Source: Kibdelosporangium persicum
GTDB lineage: Bacteria; Actinomycetota; Actinomycetes; Mycobacteriales; Pseudonocardiaceae
Direction: 5' to 3'
DNA: 64,000 nucleotides
NCBI RefSeq assembly: GCF_013280595.1
Contig: NZ_JAAATY010000018.1
Location: forward strand, 1-64,000
Positions 1 to 8,799 of the stretch are shown here, one piece after another. Numbering within the stretch: the first letter of the stretch is position 1; the number at the start of each line of letters is the position of its first letter. The notes under the pieces are model-generated. The model did no database searches. It saw nothing but the letters and a program-made list of their open reading frames with translations, and had not been told where the DNA came from. Both the position numbers and the translations under genes were made by a program.

Positions 1-1055
1 GCGACCAAACGCGGCCGCACCCGGCCTGCTTCGGCCTTGGCCTTGATCTCACGGACCTTCTGCCGGTCAGCCTCCTCACGCAGAGCCTTCTCCCGAGCAG
101 CGTCACGCTCATCGGCCGCCTTCATACCGGTGTCGATGAACGCCTTCCAATCCGCCGGATTGGTACTGCGCAACGCGGCGTCCGCGGCGTTCTTCACCTC
201 GATGTGCCGCGGCTGCGCCAGCTCCGGCGTGGTCAGCAACTGACGGATGAAATTGTCGTCCGACAGCGTCAGCCAGCCTTCCGGCGCGATGATCCCCAGC
301 AGCGCGGCCGCGTTCTTCTTCGCCTGCTTGGCAGCCAGAATCCGCGCGGCCTCCTCGCTTTCCTGCTTGGCCTTCTCGATCGCGTCGCGCTGGTCCTCGA
401 TGTGCAGGGTGTAGATCGTGGTGGTGATGAACGTCTTCCACGCCACCGCGTCACCACCCCACGCGTCCACCGCGCCCTGCTTGACCTTCGGGCCGGTCGA
501 GCGGCGCCACACCTGGTAGACGAAGTTCTGGTCGTTGCCGTCCAGCATCGCCGCATCCGCCGGGATCTCCGCGAACGCCGCCGCGTTCTGCCGCGCCTCC
601 CGCGCCTGACGCGCCTCTTCCGTACGCCGGGCATACTCAATATGGTCACGATCGACAAAATCATGAATACCAGTACGGATGAACGCCGTCGCATCCGGCG
701 CATCCGGCGTATCCACCACAATCCGGTAAACCCGGTAAGCCTCAGCCTTCGTCAGCGGATACTTGTCCGGACTGATCCGGTCATACACCCGGAACACGAA
801 ATTCTTGTCCGACAACATCAACCACTCATCGGTCGCCTCACCGACCTCGATCGCGCGCACCGCACGGACCTTCTCCACCTCAGTGGACTCCGGCATCGCG
901 GTGGCCGCCGGGTCGTCGGCTATCACCGGGATGGCGGGCACGGCCGGAGCGACCGGCTCCGCGTGCGCGGCCTGCGGCACCAGCAGGCCGGTGATCATCG
1001 CGACCGACGTCACCCCGTAGACCAGTCGTCTACTTCGGACACGTGGTCTTCGCAT
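1..1055 (-). CDS. Secreted ALF-repeat-like protein (partial, runs off left edge)
   Basis: The reverse strand is open from an ATG at 1055 to the window edge (351 codons, no stop). The first 32 residues are a Sec signal peptide: an Arg-rich start, a hydrophobic core VTSVAMITGLL and an AHA cleavage site. The mature part is Ala/Glu-rich and helical, with at least three related segments (FIRTGIHDFVDRD, FITTTIYTLHIED, FIDTGMKAADERD). These resemble the short ALF repeats of secreted actinobacterial proteins. A GGGTGGGA ribosome site lies just upstream. An in-frame GTG at 1067 is possible but less well placed. Function is unknown and the family call is from memory. The C terminus lies outside the window. 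Confidence 0.7.
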   Translation of the reverse strand, partial: MRRPRVRSRRLVYGVTSVAMITGLLVPQAAHAEPVAPAVPAIPVIADDPAATAMPESTEVEKVRAVRAIEVGEATDEWLMLSDKNFVFRVYDRISPDKYPLTKAEAYRVYRIVVDTPDAPDATAFIRTGIHDFVDRDHIEYARRTEEARQAREARQNAAAFAEIPADAAMLDGNDQNFVYQVWRRSTGPKVKQGAVDAWGGDAVAWKTFITTTIYTLHIEDQRDAIEKAKQESEEAARILAAKQAKKNAAALLGIIAPEGWLTLSDDNFIRQLLTTPELAQPRHIEVKNAADAALRSTNPADWKAFIDTGMKAADERDAAREKALREEADRQKVREIKAKAEAGRVRPRLV

Positions 1056-1308
1056 ACTTGTTCCCACCCTTGTTGAAGGAAAAATGGGCAGACCGCACCC
1101 ACGAAAAGAAAAAGGGACCGTCACAAGACCGGCGGCGCGAACCGCCTAACGGCCTTGCCCCCGAATGGCCCCCAGCCGACTACTCCCCAGTCGCCAACGC
1201 GAGAAAACGTTCACATCAATCGCCCCCATGTGTGGCCGGCCCACCTCCGGCACGCGCGTAACAACGTATCCACCGGGACCACGACTGCGCAAGCGGTAGC
1301 CTCGCGAC

Positions 1309-2853
1309 GTGACCAGCACCGTTGAAGCACCGATCGTGGCCGTGACCGTGTACCCGGGGCAGGCCCGCGTCACCCGGCGGGCGACCGTCACGCTGGACCG
1401 GGGCGAGCAGCGGGTCGAAGTGGGCGGGTTGCCGCTGGGCCTGCAACGTGACTCCGTCCGGGTCAGCGGACGCGGGCAGGTCACTGTGCTGGGGGTCGAC
1501 GTCGTCATGCAGACCCGGCCGCGCTCCGAGGACGCCAAGGTCTCGGAGTTGCGGCGAAGGCTGCTCGAGATCAGCGGAGCGTTGCAGGAACTGGCGGACA
1601 ACGCCGCGGTGGAGGACAGCCGCGCCGAGCTGCTCGGCAAACTGAGCGACCGAGCCGGTGGCGCGTTCGCGAAAGCCTTGGCCAAGGGCGAGATCCAGCC
1701 CGACCGGATCGCCGACCTGACCAGCAGCCTGGGTGTTCAGCTGGCCCAAGTGCTTGGCCGCAAACGGGAACTGGCCGAGCAGCAGGTGCGCCTCCAGGAG
1801 GAGTTTGAAGCGGCCAACCGGGAACTCGCCGGTCTGAGCACGCAGCCACCCGACCGGCAGGCGGTCCTGATCGATCTCGACGTCACTGACGGCACTGTCG
1901 AGTTTGAACTGTCCTACGTGGTCAACGAGGCGTCGTGGAGTTCCGGCTACGACATCCGTTTGGACAACCAGGCTCTCACCCTCACGTGGTACGCCCAGAT
2001 CACGCAGTACACCGGCGAGGACTGGCCCGAGTGCGAGCTGGCGTTGTCCACCGCACGGCCCGCGGACACGGCGAAGCTCCCCGAACTCGCCCCTTGGTTC
2101 CTGGACCGTCAGCGGCCGGTTCCGCCGCCCGCGCCGATGGTCGTCGCCGAGCAGGCGGTCTATGGCGCACCGGGCGGCATGATGGACGCGGGGGCCCCTG
2201 TGGAGCGGATGGCCGTCGCCACAGTCGTGCACGGCGAAGCGGCGACGACGTACCGTCCGGCCAGGCAGGTCGCGGTGCCTTCGGACGGAACCGCGCACCG
2301 GACAACGGTCGCGGTGGTCGAACTGTCCGCGGCGATCGACCACGTCACCGCCCCGGTCCACGGCCTGGAGGCATACCTGCGCGCCACCGCGGTGAACACC
2401 TCGGAGCACACGCTGAGGCCGGGCAAGGCCTCGGTGTTCCACGACACCGAGTTCGTCGGCACGACCACCCTCGACACCTGGGCGCCGGGCGAGGAGGTCG
2501 AGCTGAACCTGGGCGTCGACGACCGGATCCGGGTCGAGCGTGAACTGGTCCGGCGCACCGCGGGCAAGGCTGTCATCGGCGGCACCAAGCGCCGCGAGGC
2601 GCAATACCTGATCACGGTGGGGAACTACGGCAGGCGAGCCACAAAAATCACCGTCCTTGACCAGATCCCGGTGTCCCGCGACGACGGGATCGCGGTGAAG
2701 GACGTCAGCTGCCGGCCGGAACCCGCGCGGCGAACCGAACTCGGTGAGCTGATCTGGGAGCTGCCCCTGGACCCCGGGCAGAACGCCGAGATCCGGGTGA
2801 GCTTCCGGGTGGACGTGGCACGCGGCGTCGACCTACTCGGCTGGCGCGAGTAG
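1309..2853 (+). CDS. DUF4139 domain protein (mucoidy inhibitor MuiA family)
   Basis: A 514-residue protein starting at GTG. The N terminus (AVTVYPGQARVTRRA, then a Leu-rich VEVGGLPLGLQRDSVRVSG) is the typical DUF4140 N-terminal domain of the MuiA family. Residues about 55-185 are coiled-coil-like, rich in Glu, Leu and Arg. The C-terminal two thirds carry the DUF4139 beta-rich domain (LSYVVNEASWSSGYDIRL, and RVSFRVDV near the end). No signal peptide is seen, so it is probably cytoplasmic. Biochemical function of the family is not established. It is transcribed convergently with the CBS gene, and a palindromic repeat separates their 3' ends. Confidence 0.85.
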   Translation: MTSTVEAPIVAVTVYPGQARVTRRATVTLDRGEQRVEVGGLPLGLQRDSVRVSGRGQVTVLGVDVVMQTRPRSEDAKVSELRRRLLEISGALQELADNAAVEDSRAELLGKLSDRAGGAFAKALAKGEIQPDRIADLTSSLGVQLAQVLGRKRELAEQQVRLQEEFEAANRELAGLSTQPPDRQAVLIDLDVTDGTVEFELSYVVNEASWSSGYDIRLDNQALTLTWYAQITQYTGEDWPECELALSTARPADTAKLPELAPWFLDRQRPVPPPAPMVVAEQAVYGAPGGMMDAGAPVERMAVATVVHGEAATTYRPARQVAVPSDGTAHRTTVAVVELSAAIDHVTAPVHGLEAYLRATAVNTSEHTLRPGKASVFHDTEFVGTTTLDTWAPGEEVELNLGVDDRIRVERELVRRTAGKAVIGGTKRREAQYLITVGNYGRRATKITVLDQIPVSRDDGIAVKDVSCRPEPARRTELGELIWELPLDPGQNAEIRVSFRVDVARGVDLLGWRE

Positions 2854-2861
2854 CCCCCACC

Positions 2862-2913
2862 CCCTCGTGAGTGTTTATCAGGGGTTAGAACACGGATAAA
2901 CACTCACGAAGGG
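2862..2913 (-). repeat. Dispersed palindromic repeat, copy 1
   Basis: Left arm CCTCGTGAGTGTTTATC and right arm GATAAACACTCACGA form a stem of about 15 bp around an asymmetric loop. Read on the reverse strand the loop is GTGTTCTAACCCC, nearly identical to copy 3 at 41001, so this copy is inverted relative to the other two. It fills the 60-bp gap between two convergent genes and probably acts as a bidirectional terminator. Confidence 0.85.
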
Positions 2914-3345
2914 TCAGCCCTGGGTGATGTAGGCCTCGAGCTGCTGCTGGTCTTCTTCGAGCTTCTTGATCCGGCTCTTGACCACGTCACCGATGCTGAC
3001 GATGCCCACGAGCCTGCCGCCCTCCACCACCGGCACGTGCCTGATCCGGCGCTCGGTCATCAGCACGCTGAGGCTGTCGACCGAGTCGTCAGGCCCGGTG
3101 GTGAACACCTCGGTGCTCATGATGTCGGCGACCGGCGAGTCGAGCAGCCCGGCTCCGTAGTCGTTCAGGCGGCGCACGACGTCGCGCTCCGAGACGATGC
3201 CCGCGACGCTGTCGTCGTCGGCGAGGACCACCATCGCACCGATGTTGTGCTCGGCCAGCGCGGCCAGCAGTTCTCTGACCGGCGTGCCCGGCTCGACCGT
3301 CGCCACGGTAGAGCCCTTGGTACGCAACACGTCCGCGATCCGCAT
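2914..3345 (-). CDS. CBS domain protein
   Basis: A protein of 143 residues built almost entirely of a tandem CBS pair, the usual adenosyl-nucleotide sensing module. Conserved turns are visible: GAMVVLADDDSVAGIVSERDVV in CBS1 and RHVPVVEGGRLVGIVSIGDVVK in CBS2. The start at 3345 is preferred because GGAGG lies 5 nt upstream; an in-frame ATG at 3357 would add four residues (MEAL). A short helical tail rich in Glu and Gln follows CBS2. It stands alone in its transcription unit, so its partner is not evident. Similar stand-alone CBS proteins are common in actinobacteria, and the ligand cannot be read from sequence. Confidence 0.9.
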   Translation of the reverse strand: MRIADVLRTKGSTVATVEPGTPVRELLAALAEHNIGAMVVLADDDSVAGIVSERDVVRRLNDYGAGLLDSPVADIMSTEVFTTGPDDSVDSLSVLMTERRIRHVPVVEGGRLVGIVSIGDVVKSRIKKLEEDQQQLEAYITQG

Positions 3346-3436
3346 CAGCGCCTCCATCCCCGCAACCGGTGTGACCCTGCTGACAAGGAGGTTAGGCCTT
3401 CCCCCGTGATCAGCAACAGATCACGGAATGTGTCCG

Positions 3437-3925
3437 TTATGTTTCGTTCTGTGCCGGTCGGCGCAGCACCACGCGTGCGCCCAGCTCGTCCAGCCCGGCC
3501 CGGCGCTCCTCCGCGACGAGTTCCGCCAGCTCAGGGCCGGGTTCGGCGAGGACCCCGAAGCCGAGCCGGGTGTACCAGGGAGCGTTCCACGGCACATCGG
3601 CGAAGGTCGTCAGCGTGACGCCGCGTGATCCCGCACGGTCGAACACGGCTTGCATCAGCGCGGTGCCGATCCCCTGTTTCGCCCACCGCGGATCCACCGC
3701 GATCTGGAACAGGTGGAGATGGTCGTCGACCTGCCCGACGTAGGCGAACGCGACCGGCGGATCGCCCACGACCAGCACGTCGGACGGGTCGGTGACGGTC
3801 TCGACGACGGTCGTGCCCGGCGGGAACACGATGCCGACGGACTCGAACACACCGTCAGCGGCGCGTTCGATGTCGCCCAGAGCGGGCAACTCGGCCGCGG
3901 TCGCGGTTCGGACGACTGGGACCAT
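3437..3925 (-). CDS. GNAT family N-acetyltransferase
   Basis: A protein of 162 residues with the GNAT fold. The acetyl-CoA binding loop is in AVDPRWAKQGIGTALMQAV (Q/R-x-x-G-x-G/A type), and the C-terminal NAPWYTRLGFGVL segment is the usual beta5-alpha4 signature. The frame stays open upstream to 4219, but that part has no domain content and overlaps the divergent gene, so the ATG at 3925 is chosen. That start codon overlaps by two bases an ATG on the opposite strand (3924), so the divergent promoters must be embedded in or very close to the coding starts. The acceptor substrate is unknown. Confidence 0.85.
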   Translation of the reverse strand: MVPVVRTATAAELPALGDIERAADGVFESVGIVFPPGTTVVETVTDPSDVLVVGDPPVAFAYVGQVDDHLHLFQIAVDPRWAKQGIGTALMQAVFDRAGSRGVTLTTFADVPWNAPWYTRLGFGVLAEPGPELAELVAEERRAGLDELGARVVLRRPAQNET

Positions 3926-3947
3926 GGCAGCGCACGCTACCGTCCCG

Positions 3948-5015
3948 ATGGAGCCACTGACGATGAATTTCGAGCCGCACACGAAGCTGGAACGCCGGGT
4001 GGCCGCCGCGGCCGAGCAGGAGCTCGCCGAGGCGAAGATCGTCACCCCGCTCGCGGTGTTCCGGCGGATGGGCTGGCTGCACAAGGTCGAGCGCTGGGAA
4101 CGCGAACAGGTCGAGACGCTGGAGTCGATCGCGGCGGTCAGCGCGGACAAGCTCACCGACGCGCGCGAGATCCTCAGCCGCTGGGCCGAGGCACGAGGCC
4201 TGACGCCCGGGGAAAGCACTTACGTGTCAACCAATCGCGGCCGTCGCCCGCTGAAGTTCACCGTGAGGCAGGACGAAGCGACCGAACGGGCGTACCGGAC
4301 GCACTGGACGTCACCGGACCTGTCCGACAAGCGGCGGGAACGGATCACCCAGAAGCAGAACACCGCGCCGGACCTCGTGGTCGTCATCCCGCTGACCGAC
4401 TGGACGTGCGTCTCCTGCCGGGACACCGGCCCGTACTTGATCATGGACAACAGCGGCCCGCTGTGCCTGACCTGCGCGGACATGGACCACCTGATCTTCC
4501 TGCCGGCCGGCAACGCCACGCTGACCCGGCGCGCGAAGCAGGCCAGCGGCCTGTCCGCGGTGGTGGTCCGGTTCGACGCCCGGCGCAAGCGCTACCAGCG
4601 GCAGGGCCTGCTGGTCGAGGAATCCGCCCTGGAGCAGGCCGAACAGTCCTGCCTGGCGGACGAGGAGGTACGGCTGCGGCGCCGCGAACGCGACCGGGAG
4701 CGCCGGGCGAACGAGGACGTCGTGCTGATCACGCGGATGACCGAACTGATCGGCACACTGTTCCCGCACTGCCCCACGGAACGGGCCGAGGCGATCGCCC
4801 GGCACACCGGGTTACGCGGCAGCGGGCGGGTCGGGCGTTCGGCGGCCGGCCGCGCGCTGGACGAGGAGGCGATCACCCGGGCGGTCGTGGCGTCGATTCG
4901 TCATGAGGACACCGAGTACGACGCGCTGTTGATGTCCGGAGTGGACCGTGACGAGGCCAGGGCCAGGATCCGGTCCAAGATCGACTCGGTTCTCGCATCC
5001 TGGCGGGACGGCTGA
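3948..5015 (+). CDS. DUF2293 domain-containing protein
   Basis: About 355 residues from the ATG at 3948; in-frame ATGs also occur at 3924 and 3963. The middle holds a probable zinc-ribbon-like CVSCRDTGPYL ... CLTCADMDHLIFLPAG segment. A very basic Arg/Glu-rich helix (RLRRRERDRERR) precedes the C-terminal DUF2293-type domain (LFPHCPTERAEAIARHTG ... AVVASIRHEDTEYDALL). No signal peptide or membrane segment is present. The family has no established function; paired Cys-x-x-Cys motifs and basic helices suggest nucleic-acid binding, which is inference. It lies 12 nt upstream of the peptidase gene and may be co-transcribed with it. Confidence 0.75.
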   Translation: MEPLTMNFEPHTKLERRVAAAAEQELAEAKIVTPLAVFRRMGWLHKVERWEREQVETLESIAAVSADKLTDAREILSRWAEARGLTPGESTYVSTNRGRRPLKFTVRQDEATERAYRTHWTSPDLSDKRRERITQKQNTAPDLVVVIPLTDWTCVSCRDTGPYLIMDNSGPLCLTCADMDHLIFLPAGNATLTRRAKQASGLSAVVVRFDARRKRYQRQGLLVEESALEQAEQSCLADEEVRLRRRERDRERRANEDVVLITRMTELIGTLFPHCPTERAEAIARHTGLRGSGRVGRSAAGRALDEEAITRAVVASIRHEDTEYDALLMSGVDRDEARARIRSKIDSVLASWRDG

Positions 5016-5027
5016 CACACTGGGCTC

Positions 5028-7043
5028 ATGAGTGAGCACGACGACCCCTACCTCTGGCTCGAAGAGGTGACCGCGGACGACGCGATGGCGTGGGTCCGCA
5101 AGCGTAACGCGGAGACGGTCGCCGAGCTGACCGGTAGCGCGCGTTTCGCCGAGCTGCGTGACGAGATCCGCGCGGTGTTCGACGCCGACGACCGGATTCC
5201 CTACGTCCGCCGCCGCGGCGAATACCTCTACAACTTCTGGCAGACGCCGGCCAACCCACGCGGGCTGTGGCGCCGTACCACCCTGGAGCAGTACCGCCTC
5301 GACGAGCCGGACTGGGAGGTCTTGCTCGACGTGGACGCGCTGGGCGAAGCCGAAGGCGAGAACTGGGTCTGGGACGGTGCCGCCATACTGCGGCCCGGCT
5401 ACCGGCTGGCGCTGGTGAACCTGTCGCGCGGCGGCGCCGACGCCGCCGTGGTCCGGGAGTTCGACCTGGCGAAGCGCGAGTTCGTGCCCGGCGGGTTCGA
5501 ACTGCCCGAGGCCAAGAGCTTCCTGCGCTGGATCGACGCCGACCGGGTGTACGTGGGCACCGACTTCGGGCCCGGGTCGATGACGTCGTCCGGATACCCC
5601 CGCGTGGTCAAGGAATGGCAGCGGGGCACGCCGTTGACCGAAGCGGTCACGGTGTTCGAGGGCAAACCCGAGGACGTGTCGGTCTACGCCACCCACGACC
5701 CGACACCGGGCTACGAACGCGACTTCGTCGGCCGCAACATCGACTTCTACCGCTCGGAACGCTTCCTGCGCACGGAATCCGGCGACCTGATCCGGATCGA
5801 CGTTCCGGACGACGCCGAGACCGACGTGGAACGCGAGTGGCTGCTGATCACGCTGCGCTCGCCGTGGACCGTCGGTGGGACGACGTATCCCGCCGGTGCG
5901 CTGCTGGCCACCAGGTTCGACGATTTCCTTGCCGGCGCACGCGAAATGGACGTCCTGTTCGAACCGGACCCGCACACGTCGCTGACGTACCACTCGTGGA
6001 CCAAAAACCACGTCCTCATCAACACGCTGCACGACGTGCAGAGCCGCATCGAGGTGCTCACGCCCGGCCCGGACGGCTGGCGGCGCGCGCCGCTGACCGG
6101 CGTGCCGACGGGCGCGCTGTCGGAGATCACCGACACCGATCCCGATGTCAGCGACGAGTACCTGATGAACTCCAGCGGGTACACCGAACCCGCGACGCTG
6201 CGGCGTGGTGTGGTCAACGGCGAGCCGGAGATCCTCAAGCAGGCGCCTGCCCGGTTCGACGCGACCGGGATCGAGGTGCGGCAGCACTTCGCGACTTCGG
6301 CCGACGGCACGAAGATCCCGTACTTCGTGGTCGGCAAGGACGACCCGATCGCCCGTCCCACCCTGCTTTCCGGGTACGGCGGCTTCGAGGTCTCGTTGAC
6401 GCCAGGCTACCTGGGCCACGTCGGCCGGGCATGGCTGGCACGCGGCGGCACGTACGTCGTGGCCAACCTGCGTGGCGGCGGTGAGTACGGGCCGAACTGG
6501 CATTCCCAGGCGGTGAAAGCGAATCGGCACCTGGTCTACGAGGATTTCGCGGCGGTGGCGCGGGATCTGATCGACCGCGGCATCACCACGCCGGACCGGC
6601 TGGGCATCCAGGGCGGCAGCAACGGCGGCCTGCTGATGGGTGTCATGCTGACCCACTACCCCGAACTGTTCGGCGCGATCGTGTGCCAGGTGCCGCTGCT
6701 GGACATGAAGCGCTATCACGAGTTGCTGGCCGGCGCGTCCTGGATGGCCGAGTACGGTGATCCGCGCAAGCCGGAGGAATGGGCCTTCATCGAGCCGTTC
6801 TCGCCGTACCACAACGTCCGTGCGGACGCGAAGTACCCGCCCGTGCTGTTCGCGACGTCCACAAGGGACGATCGGGTGCATCCGGCGCACGCCCGCAAGA
6901 TGGTCGCCCGAATGCGTGAGCACGGCCACGACGTGCGCTACTACGAGAACATCGAAGGCGGGCACGGCGCGGCCGCGGACAACGAACAGCTCGCGTTCAA
7001 GTGGGCACTGGTCTTCGAGTTCCTCTGGGAGAAACTCAGCTGA
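5028..7043 (+). CDS. Prolyl oligopeptidase family serine peptidase (S9)
   Basis: A 671-residue S9 family peptidase. The N-terminal DDPYLWLEEV is the classic start of prolyl oligopeptidases, followed by a beta-propeller region to about residue 430 and a C-terminal alpha/beta hydrolase domain. The triad is visible: Ser531 in GGSNGGLLMG, Asp614 or Asp615 in TRDDRVHPAHARK, and His646 in EGGHGAA. No signal peptide is seen, so it is probably a cytoplasmic enzyme cutting short peptides after proline or a related residue. It starts 12 nt after the DUF2293 gene and its last 8 nt overlap the 3' end of the convergent zinc peptidase gene. Confidence 0.92.
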   Translation: MSEHDDPYLWLEEVTADDAMAWVRKRNAETVAELTGSARFAELRDEIRAVFDADDRIPYVRRRGEYLYNFWQTPANPRGLWRRTTLEQYRLDEPDWEVLLDVDALGEAEGENWVWDGAAILRPGYRLALVNLSRGGADAAVVREFDLAKREFVPGGFELPEAKSFLRWIDADRVYVGTDFGPGSMTSSGYPRVVKEWQRGTPLTEAVTVFEGKPEDVSVYATHDPTPGYERDFVGRNIDFYRSERFLRTESGDLIRIDVPDDAETDVEREWLLITLRSPWTVGGTTYPAGALLATRFDDFLAGAREMDVLFEPDPHTSLTYHSWTKNHVLINTLHDVQSRIEVLTPGPDGWRRAPLTGVPTGALSEITDTDPDVSDEYLMNSSGYTEPATLRRGVVNGEPEILKQAPARFDATGIEVRQHFATSADGTKIPYFVVGKDDPIARPTLLSGYGGFEVSLTPGYLGHVGRAWLARGGTYVVANLRGGGEYGPNWHSQAVKANRHLVYEDFAAVARDLIDRGITTPDRLGIQGGSNGGLLMGVMLTHYPELFGAIVCQVPLLDMKRYHELLAGASWMAEYGDPRKPEEWAFIEPFSPYHNVRADAKYPPVLFATSTRDDRVHPAHARKMVARMREHGHDVRYYENIEGGHGAAADNEQLAFKWALVFEFLWEKLS

Positions 7044-8019
7044 CCTCGCCGGCCGGGGCCAGCCAGGTGTTGCAGGACGCGGTGTTGTTGTTCTTCACAC
7101 CGGCTGTGCCCCACTGGATCTGGTGCTTGACGCTGCCGTGTGTCTTGTCCGCGACCGAACTGCGGAACGCCGAGGACGCGGAGTTGCTCAGCGACTTGGT
7201 GATCGACCCGCGTCCCCCGGCGGCGCCGATGAACATGCCGGAGAAGCAGTCGGCCTGCAGTTCCATCCGGCGGGTCAGTTCGAGGTACTCCGGCGAGCCC
7301 TCGTCCATCCCGGCCATCTTCATGCCCATGCCCTGGTTGATGCGGCTCAACGCCTGCACGTGGTGGCCGTACTCGTGGGCCAGCACCATGACGTGGCCGC
7401 CCTGGTTGCTGCCCATGGACTCGTTGACCCGGCTGCGCGGCATGAAGATCCCCTTGTCCCGTGGGCAGTAGAAGGCGACCGCCTCCTCCCTGCTCGGGGT
7501 GCCGCAACTGCTCGTCGGGGCGTCGTCGACCGACAGCTTCGGCGATTCGAAGACGTGGTCGGCCTGTTCGAGCAACGGGCGCCACGCTTCGTCGAGACAC
7601 CCGATCATGGCCTGGTAGTAGGCCCGCAACTGGTCCGCGGACCGGCCGAACCCGGGCAGCTTGCACGTGATCTGCGGCAGCTGCAGGCCCGGCGTGAGCA
7701 GCGGGTTGGCCTCGGTCAGCTCCTGCCAGCGCGGCTTCGACGACCTGCTGGTCGTCGTCGGGGTGACGGTGTTCGGGGCCGCGGCGTTCGGTTTGTTCTC
7801 CACCGGAGGCGCGGCCAACGGGGTACCGGCCACCGCGGTGGTGAACTTGCCCGGCGCGCCCATGGCCAGCACGACGACGAGCACAAGACCGAGGACTGCG
7901 AAGATCGCCAGCGGTGAGTTGCGCCGCTGGCCGGCAACCTGGATCGTCTCCGGCCGAGGCAGTGACCGCCACCTCGGCTCCGGCGGTTCCGCGACCGGCG
8001 GGCCCTCGTCCTCGGCCAT
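7036..8019 (-). CDS. Neutral zinc metallopeptidase, membrane-anchored (YpfJ-like)
   Basis: A 327-residue protein with a cytoplasmic N terminus of about 35 residues, one membrane segment (LAIFAVLGLVLVVVLAMGA), a Pro/Thr-rich linker and a C-terminal peptidase domain. The zinc motif HEYGHH lies in MVLAHEYGHHVQ, and downstream LELQADCFSGMF supplies the third-ligand region typical of the putative neutral zinc metallopeptidase family (PF04228). Orientation implies an extracytoplasmic catalytic domain. The substrate is unknown. It is convergent with the prolyl oligopeptidase, overlapping 8 nt, and lies downstream of the YdcF-like gene on the same strand. Confidence 0.9.
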   Translation of the reverse strand: MAEDEGPPVAEPPEPRWRSLPRPETIQVAGQRRNSPLAIFAVLGLVLVVVLAMGAPGKFTTAVAGTPLAAPPVENKPNAAAPNTVTPTTTSRSSKPRWQELTEANPLLTPGLQLPQITCKLPGFGRSADQLRAYYQAMIGCLDEAWRPLLEQADHVFESPKLSVDDAPTSSCGTPSREEAVAFYCPRDKGIFMPRSRVNESMGSNQGGHVMVLAHEYGHHVQALSRINQGMGMKMAGMDEGSPEYLELTRRMELQADCFSGMFIGAAGGRGSITKSLSNSASSAFRSSVADKTHGSVKHQIQWGTAGVKNNNTASCNTWLAPAGEVS

Positions 8020-8052
8020 GTGTCCCCCTCTGGGTGCAGTGCGATCATGCCA

Positions 8053-8733
8053 TCAGCGGGTGCCCGTCCGCTGTGCCCCCACCAGATCACGCACGGCCGT
8101 GTCTGGTGTGGACAGTACGGCGGGCGCGCGGTTCCAGATGGCCTCAGGCACGGCCGCGACCGTGGCCAGCCACTCCCGCAGACGGTTGCGGGCAAGGCTG
8201 AACACGGAGCAGTCGCAGGCAGCGGCCACACCGTCGGCCTGCACCCCGAGACCGCGGCAGAGCGCGACGGCCCGCGGCAGATGATAGGGCTGCGTGACCA
8301 GCAACGCGCGGTCTATTCCGTAGACCTGGACGGCCCGTGCGCATGTGTCGTACGTATCCAGGCCGAACGGGTCCACCACGATCATCTTCGGATCGACACC
8401 CCTGGCGGTCAGGTACTCCGCCATCGCCTTCGTCTCGTTGCCCGAAGTACCGTTCGCGTCCCCCGACACGAGGACGACCTTCACCTTGCCCGCCCGCACC
8501 AGTTCCACGGTCGCGTCCAACCGGCCTGCCAGGAACGGCAGCGGCCGGTCATCCCGCACCTTCGCCCCGAACACGATCGCGACAGGCGCACTGGGCGCCC
8601 CGGCCACATCGAACCGATGGCCGGCGGAGGCGCCGTAGGACCACGTCAGGCTCCCGCCGACCGCGGCACCGGCGACGCCGACGGCGATCAGCCCGAACCG
8701 CAGAGTCAGGCGCCGCCAGCGCCGCTTGTCCAT
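8053..8733 (-). CDS. YdcF/SanA family protein (DUF218)
   Basis: A 226-residue protein with one N-terminal membrane anchor (residues about 10-30) followed by the DUF218 domain. Signature segments are VAIVFGAKV, VLVSGDANGTSGNETKAMAEYL, DTYDTCARAVQVYGI and LLVTQPYHLPRAVALCRGLG. SanA/YdcF relatives act in cell-envelope functions (vancomycin exclusion, ElyC) without a firmly defined reaction. It starts 33 nt upstream of the zinc peptidase gene on the same strand, so the two envelope genes may form an operon. A strong hairpin at 8753-8788 separates it from the surface-protein gene upstream. Confidence 0.88.
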   Translation of the reverse strand: MDKRRWRRLTLRFGLIAVGVAGAAVGGSLTWSYGASAGHRFDVAGAPSAPVAIVFGAKVRDDRPLPFLAGRLDATVELVRAGKVKVVLVSGDANGTSGNETKAMAEYLTARGVDPKMIVVDPFGLDTYDTCARAVQVYGIDRALLVTQPYHLPRAVALCRGLGVQADGVAAACDCSVFSLARNRLREWLATVAAVPEAIWNRAPAVLSTPDTAVRDLVGAQRTGTR

Positions 8734-8752
8734 ACGACAATGAAACCAGAAA

Positions 8753-8788
8753 CCCGCCTGGCAAGCCGGGAACGCCGTGCCAGGCGGG
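8753..8788 (-). terminator. Stem-loop downstream of the surface-protein gene
   Basis: CCCGCCTGGC (8753-8762) pairs perfectly with GCCAGGCGGG (8779-8788) around a 16-nt loop, 12 nt after the reverse-strand stop at 8800. No U-tract follows. It is likely a factor-assisted or weak intrinsic terminator for the surface-protein gene. Confidence 0.6.
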
Positions 8789-8799
8789 CGGACGGCCGG

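Noticed and set aside
4812-6965. A 717-codon open frame on the minus strand
   Set aside because: Antisense to the prolyl oligopeptidase gene, whose triad and full-length domain pattern are clear. The antisense product has no recognisable domain.
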